64,000 nt of DNA from UBA935 sp031556725. GTDB lineage: Bacteria; Bacillota; Clostridia; Lachnospirales; Lachnospiraceae. The notes beneath the pieces are model-generated. The model searched no databases and had not been told where the DNA came from. It saw nothing but the letters and a program-made list of their open reading frames with translations. The DNA lies in assembly GCA_031556725.1 (NCBI GenBank), contig JAVBSL010000026.1, positions 1 through 64,000 of the forward strand, in the 5' to 3' direction. The position numbers and the translations under genes are program-made. Below are positions 24,395 through 33,866 of this stretch, piece by piece (the first letter of the stretch is position 1; every line of letters begins with the position of its first letter).

Positions 24395-26080
24395 ATGGAC
24401 TATATTACAGTAGATAATAAATGCGTACCCATCGAGGGTGAAAAAAATGTATTGTCATTGATACGTAAAGCGGGCATTGATTTGCCCACCTTCTGTTACC
24501 ATTCGGAGCTTTCAATTTACGGAGCCTGCCGCATGTGTGTAGTGGAAGATGAAAAAGGAAATATATTTGCCTCCTGTTCCGAGCAGCCAAGGGCAGGAAT
24601 GGTGATCCACACGAACACAAAAAAAATTCAGGAATACCGGAAACTGATTATTGAACTTTTATTAGCTTCCCATTGCAGGGATTGTACGATTTGCCACAAA
24701 AACGGCAATTGTGATTTGCAAAGTCTGGCTTTCCGGGTAGGTGTCCATGCAGTCAGATTTTTAAATAATAAAAAAGAAGAGTCTCTGGACATGAGTTCTC
24801 CTTGTGTGGTCAGGGATCCCAATAAATGTATTCTGTGCGGTGATTGTGTGCGGACCTGTGATGAAATCCAAGGCGTCGGCGCATTGGACTTTGCTTTTCG
24901 CGGCTCGGAAATGAAAGTAATGCCGGCCTTTGATAAGAAACTGGGTGAAACGGAATGTGTGGGCTGCGGACAGTGCGGTGTGGTATGTCCCACCGCAGCC
25001 ATTTCGGTACGGACCAATGTAACCGATGTCTGGGATGCCATTGCCGATCCCAATGTCCGGGTGGTAGCCCAGGTCGCACCGGCGGTGCGGATTGCGGTAG
25101 GAGATAAATTTGATTTACCTAAGGGTGAAGATTCCATGGGTAAACTAGTGTCGGCCTTGCGAAGCATGGGCTTTGATCATATTTATGATACCAATTTCGG
25201 TGCGGATTTAACAGTTATGGAAGAAGCAAAGGAACTGGGAGAGCGCCTGGAACGAAACGAAAAGCTGCCCCTATTTACTTCCTGCTGTCCGGCATGGGTG
25301 AAATACTGTGAAACCAAATATCCGGAGTTTGCCGGCAATATTTCCAGCTGCCGTTCCCCACAGGGAATGTTTTCCGCAGTTATCAAAGAATATTTTAAAG
25401 AGGTCGATGAAAAAGAAGGAAAACAGACCTTTGTCGTATCAATTATGCCTTGTACAGCAAAGAAAGGCGAGATTTTACGGCCGGATAATTTTACCGGTGA
25501 CAGACAGGATACGGATCGGGTTTTGACCACTCAGGAAATTATCCGAATGATCAAACAGGTGGGAATTAACTTTGAAGAGATAGAAAGGGAAGCGGCAGAT
25601 ATGCCTTTCGGAATCGCTTCCGGCGGGGCAGCTATTTTCGGTATCACCGGTGGTGTAACGGAAGCTGTACTTCGCCATTTATCCACCACCAAAGGCTATC
25701 AAACCCTGAATACTATCAGCTTCAGCGGTATGCGTGGCGAAGAAGGAAAGAAAGATTTTACCGTTATGGTAGGTGACCGTGAAGTCAGGATTGCCGTGGT
25801 ACATGGTCTTGCCGAAGCCGGAAAGCTTTTGGATAAGATCAAAGCAGGAGAAGCCGAATATGACTTTGTAGAAGTGATGGCCTGTCGGAGAGGGTGTATT
25901 CAGGGGGGCGGACAGCCGGTACCGGCCGGACCCCGAACCAAAAAGGCCAGAATGGACGGAATCTATCAGGTGGATAAAAGTTCTCACATCCGCTATACCG
26001 GTGAAAACCCGACAATCAGTTATCTTTATAAGGATTTATTAGAAGGAAAAGAGCACGAACTGCTACATAGAAATATATAA
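24395..26080 (+). CDS. hydA: [FeFe] hydrogenase catalytic subunit
   Basis: A 561-aa protein that holds the H-cluster. Domains in order: [2Fe-2S] ferredoxin (CYHSELSIYGACRMC), His-Cys3 [4Fe-4S] (HCRDCTICHKNGNC), 2[4Fe-4S] (CILCGDCVRTCD, CVGCGQCGVVCP), then the H-cluster domain with L1 FTSCCPAWVKYC, L2 MPCTAKKGE and L3 EVMACRRGCIQGGGQP. All H-cluster Cys are present. The protein ends soon after L3 with the small C-terminal part, without the extra [2Fe-2S] domain known in longer HydA proteins such as that of Thermotoga. It disposes of fermentative electrons as H2. The maturation genes hydEFG are not in the window. Confidence 0.95.
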   Translation: MDYITVDNKCVPIEGEKNVLSLIRKAGIDLPTFCYHSELSIYGACRMCVVEDEKGNIFASCSEQPRAGMVIHTNTKKIQEYRKLIIELLLASHCRDCTICHKNGNCDLQSLAFRVGVHAVRFLNNKKEESLDMSSPCVVRDPNKCILCGDCVRTCDEIQGVGALDFAFRGSEMKVMPAFDKKLGETECVGCGQCGVVCPTAAISVRTNVTDVWDAIADPNVRVVAQVAPAVRIAVGDKFDLPKGEDSMGKLVSALRSMGFDHIYDTNFGADLTVMEEAKELGERLERNEKLPLFTSCCPAWVKYCETKYPEFAGNISSCRSPQGMFSAVIKEYFKEVDEKEGKQTFVVSIMPCTAKKGEILRPDNFTGDRQDTDRVLTTQEIIRMIKQVGINFEEIEREAADMPFGIASGGAAIFGITGGVTEAVLRHLSTTKGYQTLNTISFSGMRGEEGKKDFTVMVGDREVRIAVVHGLAEAGKLLDKIKAGEAEYDFVEVMACRRGCIQGGGQPVPAGPRTKKARMDGIYQVDKSSHIRYTGENPTISYLYKDLLEGKEHELLHRNI

Positions 26081-26090
26081 TAAACATGCA

Positions 26091-26128
26091 AAAAAGCTGC
26101 AGAATGAATCGACTGCAGCTTTTTTTTT
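26091..26128. terminator. Bidirectional intrinsic terminator after hydA
   Basis: AAAAAGCTGCAG (26091-26102) and CTGCAGCTTTTT (26113-26124) are exact inverted copies with T9 following. It serves hydCBA and the convergent solute-binding protein gene. Confidence 0.9.
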
Positions 26129-26129
26129 G

Positions 26130-27401
26130 TTATTCTATTGTTTTATCGTTAAGTTCAAAAAAATCATTTAAGGCATCTTCAATGGAAAGCGTACCGGAAG
26201 CAATGGCAGGTATTTTTTCAAAAAAAGCATTGCGCACCGGTAATTCAATAGTGTCCTGAACCGCACCGATATAAGCAGTTGCCTGACTGTTGACAGTAAT
26301 AATTGATTGCAGCAAGGGGTCTGAGCCTTTCGAAGTACGTGCCGAAATAGGAGAAGCACTTCCGCTGCTGTTAAATTCCAGGATGCTTTCATTGGCAGTC
26401 ATGGCATTAATGAAGTCCACAGCTGCTTTTTGCTTGTCCGGATTATTCCAGGATTTGGCAGTTATGTAGAAGCCCATCGAAAAGCCGCCGATCATATCTG
26501 TATTTATTCTGGCTTCTCCTTTTGATGGAAAAGGAATTAAAATAACCTGCTCTTTGTCAGTGATATTGCCTACACGCCAGGAACCGTCCAGAAGCATGGC
26601 CGCTTTCTTGTCCTGAAAAAGAGCCACGGCTTCCATCTCGGTGAGTTCTTCGGTATTCTCAGGAAAAGCGTTCATCCGGTACAGTGTCTGAAGGTCCGTA
26701 AGACCTTGTATCCATGATTCGGGCAGTGGATTATCGGCGGTGGGAGCGGAGGTCAGATGACCGGCCGGCCCGGAATAATTATAAATTAAAAATTCAAACC
26801 AGTAGTGCGGAACCTTTCCGAGGGAAACGGCGATTGGCGTGATTCCGTTCTGGCGGAAAGCGGATATGGTATCAAGAAAGCTGTCCCAATCATCGGGTAT
26901 GGGGAGGTCATACTGGGTGAATAAATCCTTATTGATAAAAAGTCCTTCCCAATATCCACTGACCGGGAGGGCGTAATTTTTGCCGTCATCGGCTTTCATG
27001 GTATTCAATACGCTGGTATTGATATTATTTCCGTAGGAAGGATAGACGGTTCGAATCGTGTCCAAATCTACCACTTGCTGACTTTCAATCAGGGTTTTAG
27101 CATCCTGCCCGGTAAAAAAGAACAGGACATCCGGTTCCTCACGGGAAGAAAATGAAGACAAGACATTTCCTTTCCATTCCTCACTGGAGATTTCCGAATG
27201 ATCAGCAACAAGAACCCCGCTGTTTTTTTCAAAATCCCGAATCAGGTTTTGGTAGGTATCATAATGCCCGTCACCTTCACCAAAAGAAGTACAAACATTC
27301 AAAACAACCTGATTTTTGTTTAAATCCGGTTCACGGGAACAGCCAATGATGATAGTCAGGCAGAATATTGAAGCAAATAATATTATTTGTTTTTTCTTCA
27401 T
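26130..27401 (-). CDS. Family 1 extracellular solute-binding lipoprotein
   Basis: A 423-aa exported lipoprotein. The signal peptide is MKKKQIILFASIFCLTIIIG, with lipobox IIGC and lipidated Cys21. The rest has the two-lobed ABC sugar-binding fold (VLFFFTGQDAKTLIESQQVVDLD, LPVSGYWEGLFINKDLF, WDSFLDTISAFRQNGITPIAV). Such proteins normally feed a MalFG-type permease, but no permease or ATPase gene is in the neighbourhood. It is divergent from the kinase/receiver cluster with a 108-bp gap, so it may instead present a ligand to those sensors. A sugar ligand is likely for the family but cannot be specified. Confidence 0.88.
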   Translation of the reverse strand: MKKKQIILFASIFCLTIIIGCSREPDLNKNQVVLNVCTSFGEGDGHYDTYQNLIRDFEKNSGVLVADHSEISSEEWKGNVLSSFSSREEPDVLFFFTGQDAKTLIESQQVVDLDTIRTVYPSYGNNINTSVLNTMKADDGKNYALPVSGYWEGLFINKDLFTQYDLPIPDDWDSFLDTISAFRQNGITPIAVSLGKVPHYWFEFLIYNYSGPAGHLTSAPTADNPLPESWIQGLTDLQTLYRMNAFPENTEELTEMEAVALFQDKKAAMLLDGSWRVGNITDKEQVILIPFPSKGEARINTDMIGGFSMGFYITAKSWNNPDKQKAAVDFINAMTANESILEFNSSGSASPISARTSKGSDPLLQSIITVNSQATAYIGAVQDTIELPVRNAFFEKIPAIASGTLSIEDALNDFFELNDKTIE

Positions 27402-27509
27402 AAGAAAGTATCCTTTTTAGAAGTATTTGTTGTACAATTTTAATATATAACAATTTAAAAGATATTACAATGGTTAAAATCCTTGTGGGTTTGAGAGTGA
27501 AGTGGTAAG

Positions 27510-29843
27510 ATGAGTGGTAGAAATCAAGGTGCGGAGGAATACAGCCATATGTGCCGTAAAATGCTTGGAAAGTATGACAAAAGCTTTTGGTTGTTCGCAG
27601 CCGTTATGATCGGGATGGCAATAGTCATTATGTTTATTAACAATTATGCCACCGTATCAGTCAGAGAATTGTCAGAGGACGCAGACAGTCATATTGCAGC
27701 ACTGGAAGAAGAACTGATCAATATTCAGAAAGAATCGGAGCAGTACGGGCGTATTCTCGATAAATTTGCCGATGAAGACGATGGAGTGTTATTGGAAAAG
27801 GAAGCCGAAGTCATTCAAAGTCAGCTTATAAAAAGCAGTACCCTGATAAGTGACAGTTATTTTGTCAGAGAAAGTGAAGCTGCGACTCATGCCGGATATG
27901 GAAAATGGGAAAGTACATGGAACCGCGAGACAAGTTCTCCCGGCTTTGTTTATATCAGACCGGTTTTTAGTAAAGAACGATACATCGGTTATACCGGGAC
28001 ACTGGTATCTCAGACAGCGGTTAAAGAACAGATTGACAGGTTATGGGAAGGACATGAATGGGATTATTTCCTTTTTATGAAGGATGAGGCGGAAAATTTT
28101 TTAAAGAATCTGTCTAAAAATGAGAAAAAAGTATATACATATAAAGAATTGGATACCGGAATGCTCTATGTGGAGGTTCATAAACCGCTGAAGAGAACCA
28201 GGTACAGCAATGAAATGATTATGCTGATCAGTATTTTTGCCATTGGCGCCATGTGGATGATACAGCCCGGGAGCCGATCGGGTAAAACTCTGTTCGATCG
28301 TTCGGCGGACCTGATCATGAAGGATTATCAGGCAGAATTAACTTCCTTGAGGAGGCAGGGTAACAGAGCGACTATTGCCTTAAATATCGGAATGTTCATT
28401 GCCATACTTGCCGATGTGGGGTATAGCATTGCATTGGGCAGGGATGTTAAAACATTGCTGGAATATCTTTTGTTCTGTTTTTTTTCTTTTATTATTCTTG
28501 TAATATATAAATACAGTAAGTCGGGAATAACCGAGCAAATGGCCACCGGAACCATTCTGCTTGGTTTCATCTGTTCCATGGCAGAACATATTTCCACCGG
28601 AGGATTTCAAGCCGGCCGGGCCGGAGAGAGCTTTCTCTGGTTTTTGATTTGCCTGTACTTTGGGTTATTTATTTTGGGAGTTTCCAAATCCAGGTATATT
28701 TTTCAGGTTTTTGCGGTATTGCTTTTTCTGGATGTTCTGCTGGAAATGATTTTGTATCAGAAGGTGGATTATGAAGATAATTACCTGTTTGCCATTGGAT
28801 TTATTTTGCTTGGATGTGCATTATATATAGCGATGGAAATATATGTATCAAGTGCAGCCGGTCATTATAACAAGAAGCAGGAATTAATTGAAGAAATCAA
28901 AACCAATCAGGCTCTGTTAATGCAAAAAGAAAAATTAAGTTCTTTGGGGCAGCTGATATCCGGTGTATCTTATGAAATCAATACGCCGATTGGGGCGATT
29001 AAGGCTACGGCGGAGACCATGGACAGCCTGTTTACAGTGGTAATAGAAGAAGTCCTGGACGCGGCAGAGGAACTTACCGGCGAAGAGTATGATGCTTTTC
29101 TGGAGCTTGTGACAATGACACTGCAGTCTATGGGGAAAATGGAAAGTACTCTGGAGGTCAGAAAAGCCAAACGGGAAATCATAGAATATTTTCGGTCAAT
29201 CGAGCTTGGGGAGGGTGAACAGATCGGAGAATATCTTGGACAGTTGGAGATTGTTGACCTTAAGCTGATTAAAGAGCGGATTGCGTTATTTCAGATGGAG
29301 CATATTTTGGATATTTTACAAAGGATAACCCGGCTGACAGCTTTTACATCAGGAATTCCCACCGTGATATATGCTTCTGATGCCGTAACCAAAATTGTAA
29401 CGGCATTAAAGTCTTATATTTATACAAGCGGAACAAATGAACGGCTGGAATTTAATTTGATTGAAAATATTGAAAATGTGCTGATTTTATATCACAAGCA
29501 GATAAAAGGGAGAATTAATGTAATCAGAAAATATGATAACTCCTGCTGTATGATTCTGGGGAGTCCCGATGAATTGGCGCAGGTATGGACGAATTTGATC
29601 CAAAATGCGATTCAGGCAATGAAAAACAGCAGAGAGTTAACTATTGCTGTAAAGGAATATGAAGATTCGGTAGAGGTTACGATGGAGCCCTTTTTTGCGG
29701 GCAAGGATAAAGAGGGGGAAAACGAACTGGGATTCAGTATTACAAAAAGGGTTATTGAGAAGCACCATGGTGAAATGAAAGTGGAAGAGCAACCGGGAAA
29801 AGAAAGTATAATGCATGTACTTTTAAAAAAATATAAAGGATAA
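27510..29843 (+). CDS. Degenerate membrane sensor histidine kinase (pseudokinase)
   Basis: A 777-aa protein. TM1 lies at about 25-45, an extracytoplasmic sensor domain follows to about 235, then a second TM. A multi-TM block of roughly six segments covers about 290-455, and the cytoplasmic kinase part follows. The H-box reads SLGQLISGVSYEINTPIGAI, so the phospho-acceptor His is Tyr488 (TAT, one base from His CAT). The N-box is kept (DELAQVWTNLIQNA, near 687). The G1 box and about 18 residues around it are missing, and G2 reads ENELGFSI. Autophosphorylation looks impossible. It is a paralogue of the intact kinase at 30246-32825 and heads an operon with it, so a regulatory or heterodimer role is likely. 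Confidence 0.85.
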   Translation: MSGRNQGAEEYSHMCRKMLGKYDKSFWLFAAVMIGMAIVIMFINNYATVSVRELSEDADSHIAALEEELINIQKESEQYGRILDKFADEDDGVLLEKEAEVIQSQLIKSSTLISDSYFVRESEAATHAGYGKWESTWNRETSSPGFVYIRPVFSKERYIGYTGTLVSQTAVKEQIDRLWEGHEWDYFLFMKDEAENFLKNLSKNEKKVYTYKELDTGMLYVEVHKPLKRTRYSNEMIMLISIFAIGAMWMIQPGSRSGKTLFDRSADLIMKDYQAELTSLRRQGNRATIALNIGMFIAILADVGYSIALGRDVKTLLEYLLFCFFSFIILVIYKYSKSGITEQMATGTILLGFICSMAEHISTGGFQAGRAGESFLWFLICLYFGLFILGVSKSRYIFQVFAVLLFLDVLLEMILYQKVDYEDNYLFAIGFILLGCALYIAMEIYVSSAAGHYNKKQELIEEIKTNQALLMQKEKLSSLGQLISGVSYEINTPIGAIKATAETMDSLFTVVIEEVLDAAEELTGEEYDAFLELVTMTLQSMGKMESTLEVRKAKREIIEYFRSIELGEGEQIGEYLGQLEIVDLKLIKERIALFQMEHILDILQRITRLTAFTSGIPTVIYASDAVTKIVTALKSYIYTSGTNERLEFNLIENIENVLILYHKQIKGRINVIRKYDNSCCMILGSPDELAQVWTNLIQNAIQAMKNSRELTIAVKEYEDSVEVTMEPFFAGKDKEGENELGFSITKRVIEKHHGEMKVEEQPGKESIMHVLLKKYKG

Positions 29844-29850
29844 TGTAAAT

Positions 29851-30240
29851 ATGAAAAAAGCAATAATATGTGTTGACGATGAAAAAATAATTATTTTAAG
29901 TCTGGTTGAGCAGTTGAAGGAACGTTTCGGCAGTAAGTATATCTATGAGACGGCCATGTCGGCAGATGAGGCTCTGATGGTGATCGATGAGTTGGTTGGG
30001 AATTCGGTAAATGTTATTCTGGTCATTTCCGACTGGCTGATGGAGGGAATGAAAGGGGATGAATTTTTAATCAAGGTAAAAGAATTATATCCGGGCACGC
30101 TCAACATTATGCTGACCGGACAAGCTCCCAAAGAAGCGATTGAAAATACCGAACGTCAGGGTGCTTTGACAGCATACATGGAAAAACCGTGGAATAAAGA
30201 AGAATTGATGAACAAAATCAGTGAGTTGCTGGAGGAATAG
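29851..30240 (+). CDS. Stand-alone receiver-domain response regulator
   Basis: A 129-aa protein that is only a CheY-like receiver: acidic pair D9-D10 (CVDDEK), phospho-Asp D61 (VISDWLMEGMKGDEF), T89 (MLTGQ) and K112 (EKPWN). It has no output domain. It is encoded 7 bp after the pseudokinase and 5 bp before the intact kinase, so it probably takes phosphate from the latter and acts as a shuttle or sink. Its receiver resembles that of the HD-GYP-like regulator at 32822. Confidence 0.92.
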   Translation: MKKAIICVDDEKIIILSLVEQLKERFGSKYIYETAMSADEALMVIDELVGNSVNVILVISDWLMEGMKGDEFLIKVKELYPGTLNIMLTGQAPKEAIENTERQGALTAYMEKPWNKEELMNKISELLEE

Positions 30241-30245
30241 TTGGA

Positions 30246-32825
30246 ATGTTTAAGCAAAGAAGCCAACCACAATATGGAAAGGGGTACTGGGCTGCAGCAG
30301 GCTGTATCGTTTTTTTTGCGTGTGTTTTCTTTGGCGTGAGTAATTATTCCGAGCTCCCGAATCGTCAGTTTCTGGAGGAAACCATAAGTTATTCCCAGGA
30401 TATTTCAAATGAATTATATGATATGGAAGTACATTTTAATCATTACGGTGAGATTATGAATGGCTTAATTGCAACTCAAACACCGGAACAGGTGGATTTG
30501 TTAAGCCATGATGAAATGTTGCAGCAGCTTCAAAAACAGATAAATATTATGCTTTTACAGTTTTCGGAAGACAGAAGGGCGGTTATGGGCTATTTCTTTC
30601 AGTTAAATGCCAATAAACCTGCAACTGATTATGAAGTTTATTATAATGTTAATACCGGTAAAAAAGCACATATTTCAACACTGATGAGCCGAGTGGATAT
30701 GGAAAATACAAGCAAAGGCTGGAACACTTACTATAATGCATTTTCCGATACGGCACACATGCAATACATGATTCCCCTATATCATGGAGCGGAATATATC
30801 GGGTTTATGGGTGTAATTATGGATACCGAATACCTGAAGGAACTTATTTCCGATAATGCCGGAAAAGCAGAGTTCAGTTTATTGACTGATACGAAAGAAG
30901 TTCTGATCCATCCCAGTTACTTGCCGGGAGAAGCTTTGAGTAACCTTTACGAAGGAAAGCTGGGAGTACTTTTTGCGGATCATAAAGAGAAAAATGCCAT
31001 GAGGATAAGGAACAATTCCGGTAAGTCCGTTCTTTTTGCTTATACGGTTCTGCCCGGTGGTCAGATTTTGCTGGAGGTACAGGCATTGAACGTAAGAATG
31101 GCCAGGATTAATTTTCTTACAATATGTGCCGTATGTATTGCTGTTTTAGTTATGACAATCGTGCAAAAGGATTATCGGTCCGGCAAAAGTACCTTTGACA
31201 GTCTGGCCGAAGGTCTGATTTCCCTGAAAGGCAAAAAGCTTCTTTCGGAAGATGAAGAGAATCGAATGAAGGCTGTTATTGCACTGGAGCTTGGTATTTG
31301 CATGATGCTGACTTTTTACAGTCTGTATCAGGCAGTTTTTTTGAAACAAATAGTCGGCTTTTTTATTGGTATATTGTGGAGCCTTGTTATTCATTTGTTT
31401 TTATATAAATATATCAAAGGAAATGTAAGCGAAGCTCAAAAATTTTTATTTGTCTGCCTGATGTTAATGATAATGGTTATTTTTCATATCATACAGGGAG
31501 GATTTGGTGAAAAAGGAACCGGAGCAGCCCTCTCATGGATGTTGGGAATTTTGATATTCGGTGGTTTTCTGGTCAAAGAAAAATGGATGAACCATTTGTT
31601 CGGAATATTTGTAATTTTTTTGTTTATTGATGTATTACTGGAATTGTTGGTTTTGCAAAACATATATTATGAGAGGATGTTTGTCTTTGTTACCAGTCTC
31701 TTTTATGCCGGGTTCGCTCTGCACACAGGAATCAGTATATACCTGCGGGATTCGGTAGCGGAAGGCGAAAAGATTACATTGCTGTTGGAGGAGGTCAGGG
31801 AAACCCAAACGTATCTGATCCAGCAGGAAAAAATGGCAGCATTGGGAAAATTGATTTCCGGTGTGGCTCACGAAATCAATACACCGGTGGGGGCTATAAA
31901 GGGAGCGGCCCAAACGATGGAATCGGGGCTATTGCCGATGCTTAGCTTATTGCAAAGGTGCAAGGAAGAATTTGAAGAGGCTGATTATGAATGTTTTTTT
32001 GCCTTAATCAATATGTCAAAAAACGGTATACGGCAAATGAAAAATACTATTGAGATACGTCAGGCCAGAAAGATGATCGGGGAATATCTGGAAGAAATTG
32101 ATTTGCCTGAGCGGGAAGAAATTTTGGATATGCTGATTGGCCTTGAAATAACAGAAATAGACGATTTGATTGAACAGGGAGCAGTGCTCAATAATCCCGA
32201 TTTATGTGAGATTTTACGAATTGTGAGCAGTATATCAGGATTTATTGTGGGGATTCAGACGATTCTTTTTGCAATCAGCCGGGTTACCAGAATCGCGTTT
32301 GCCCTTAATTCATATGGCTATACAGGTATATCTGATAACGTAGTGGAAACAGATATTGTGAAAAGCATTGAAAATATTCTGGTTTTATATCATAATCAAT
32401 TAAAGCAGAATATTGAAGTTATTAAGAATTATGATGAAGATATTCCCAAATTATTGGGAAAACCGGATGAACTGGCACAGGTATGGACTAATTTAATCCA
32501 GAACGCCATATACGCCATGAAAGAAGGCGGGAAATTAACTATTGAAGTCAAAAGGACAGATTCCGATTGGATGAAGGTATCCATACAGGATACCGGGAGT
32601 GGTATTCCGCAATCTGTCGTCGAAAGAATCTATGATCCCTTTTTTACCACCAAGCCGCTGGGTGAAGGGAGCGGGCTGGGGTTGGATATATCCAGAAAGG
32701 TTATTTTGGCACATGGCGGGACAATTGAGGTAGAAAGTGAAATCATGAAAGGAACCCGGTTTGCAATCAATTTGCCGGTGCAGTATTCCAAAAGTGATGA
32801 TGAAATAAAGGAGACAATAGGATGA
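30246..32825 (+). CDS. Membrane sensor histidine kinase, intact paralogue
   Basis: An 859-aa kinase with the same layout as the pseudokinase. TM1 is at about 16-35, an extracytoplasmic domain runs to about 285, and a TM follows. Then come about six TM segments (345-500), H-box KLISGVAHEINTPVGAIKG with H542, an alpha-helical insert of roughly 170 residues between the H-box and the ATPase domain, N-box DELAQVWTNLIQNA (about 741), G1 IQDTGSGIP (about 780), F-box DPFFTTKP and G2 GEGSGLGLDISRK. All catalytic motifs are present. It overlaps the next receiver gene by 4 nt. The ligand is unknown; the extracytoplasmic part looks Cache-like (YYNVNTGKKAHISTLMSRVD, IPLYHGAEYIGFMGVIMD). Confidence 0.92.
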   Translation: MFKQRSQPQYGKGYWAAAGCIVFFACVFFGVSNYSELPNRQFLEETISYSQDISNELYDMEVHFNHYGEIMNGLIATQTPEQVDLLSHDEMLQQLQKQINIMLLQFSEDRRAVMGYFFQLNANKPATDYEVYYNVNTGKKAHISTLMSRVDMENTSKGWNTYYNAFSDTAHMQYMIPLYHGAEYIGFMGVIMDTEYLKELISDNAGKAEFSLLTDTKEVLIHPSYLPGEALSNLYEGKLGVLFADHKEKNAMRIRNNSGKSVLFAYTVLPGGQILLEVQALNVRMARINFLTICAVCIAVLVMTIVQKDYRSGKSTFDSLAEGLISLKGKKLLSEDEENRMKAVIALELGICMMLTFYSLYQAVFLKQIVGFFIGILWSLVIHLFLYKYIKGNVSEAQKFLFVCLMLMIMVIFHIIQGGFGEKGTGAALSWMLGILIFGGFLVKEKWMNHLFGIFVIFLFIDVLLELLVLQNIYYERMFVFVTSLFYAGFALHTGISIYLRDSVAEGEKITLLLEEVRETQTYLIQQEKMAALGKLISGVAHEINTPVGAIKGAAQTMESGLLPMLSLLQRCKEEFEEADYECFFALINMSKNGIRQMKNTIEIRQARKMIGEYLEEIDLPEREEILDMLIGLEITEIDDLIEQGAVLNNPDLCEILRIVSSISGFIVGIQTILFAISRVTRIAFALNSYGYTGISDNVVETDIVKSIENILVLYHNQLKQNIEVIKNYDEDIPKLLGKPDELAQVWTNLIQNAIYAMKEGGKLTIEVKRTDSDWMKVSIQDTGSGIPQSVVERIYDPFFTTKPLGEGSGLGLDISRKVILAHGGTIEVESEIMKGTRFAINLPVQYSKSDDEIKETIG

Positions 32826-33856
32826 AGTCAAAAATAATCAAGGATACGGCGAATGGAGATACGACGAAAAAAAAGATTCGCTCAACGATTATATGTGTTG
32901 ACGATGAAAAAATGATGCTGAGTGTCCTTTATCAGCAGCTATCGGAATGGTTCGGAGAAAATTACCGGATTGAAAAGGCGTTAAGCGGTGAGGAAGCATT
33001 GCAGATCGTAGACAGTTGTATTCAGGAAGGAAATCCTGTTTCAGTGGTTATTTCAGATTATATGATGCCGCTGATGAAAGGGGATGAGCTGCTCATTGAA
33101 ATCAAAAAACGGGATGCCCGGATCCGCAAGATTATGCTGACCGGCTATACTTCCGTATCGGGTATTATTACCGCAATTAATCAAGCAGGACTGTACCGCT
33201 TTATTTTAAAGCCATGGGATGTAAAAGATCTGATGCTAACAGTTATGGAAGCAATAAAAAGCTATGAGCAGGAAAAAAAGATGCAGGATATGGTAAAAGG
33301 TATTGAAAGCCTGTATCGTCAATGCGAGGATAGCACCCAGCATCTGGTTGATGCTCTGGTCAGCACCATGCAGGCCGTCGATCCGAATTTGGCCGGGCAT
33401 GTCATGCGGATCAAGCAATATTCACTCTGGCTGGCCAATAAACTGGAACTGAGTGAAGAGATTTGTAAAAATTTAAAATACATATCGGTTTTACATGAAA
33501 TAGGGAAAATCGGAAAAAGTGATATAGCAAAAACGAAAGAAGAACAGCAGGAAGAATTGGATGTGGCTAAAAAGATTGTTTCCCATATATATGAATGGGA
33601 AGTCATTTACTCAGGGATTCAATATCAGTTCGAAAATTATGACGGTACCGGTTTATATCAATTGAAGGGCAGGGATATTCCGGAAGATGCCCGCGTTTTG
33701 GCGGTGGTACATTATTATGATTACCTGAGAAGCCTTCCGGAAAATGAGCAGCTTTCGGCAGCTCAGATAGCAGATCTGCTGTCGGTCAGAAAAGGGACTC
33801 ATTTGGACCCGGAATATGTAGAGGTATTTATAAAAATTTTACTGCCGGTTAAATAA
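32822..33856 (+). CDS. Response regulator with degenerate HD-GYP-like output domain
   Basis: A 344-aa protein. The receiver spans 20-140 (D27-D28, phospho-Asp D79 in VISDYMMPLMKGDEL, T107, K130). The output domain spans about 165-344. The positions of HD-GYP proteins can be followed (GHVMRIKQYSLWLANKL, LHEIGKIG, ENYDGTGLYQLKGRDIPEDA, VVHYYDYLRSL), but the hallmark HD is His-Glu and GYP is Gly-Leu-Tyr. Active HD-GYP proteins hydrolyse c-di-GMP; with these changes activity is doubtful. A DUF3369-like designation is possible. Start codon ATGA overlaps the kinase. Last signalling gene before the WYL regulator. Confidence 0.87.
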   Translation: MKSKIIKDTANGDTTKKKIRSTIICVDDEKMMLSVLYQQLSEWFGENYRIEKALSGEEALQIVDSCIQEGNPVSVVISDYMMPLMKGDELLIEIKKRDARIRKIMLTGYTSVSGIITAINQAGLYRFILKPWDVKDLMLTVMEAIKSYEQEKKMQDMVKGIESLYRQCEDSTQHLVDALVSTMQAVDPNLAGHVMRIKQYSLWLANKLELSEEICKNLKYISVLHEIGKIGKSDIAKTKEEQQEELDVAKKIVSHIYEWEVIYSGIQYQFENYDGTGLYQLKGRDIPEDARVLAVVHYYDYLRSLPENEQLSAAQIADLLSVRKGTHLDPEYVEVFIKILLPVK

Positions 33857-33866
33857 AAGGGATAAT

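Noticed and set aside
33236..33606. Minus-strand frames within the HD-GYP-like regulator
   Set aside because: Mirror images of a coding region with clear receiver and HD-type motifs.
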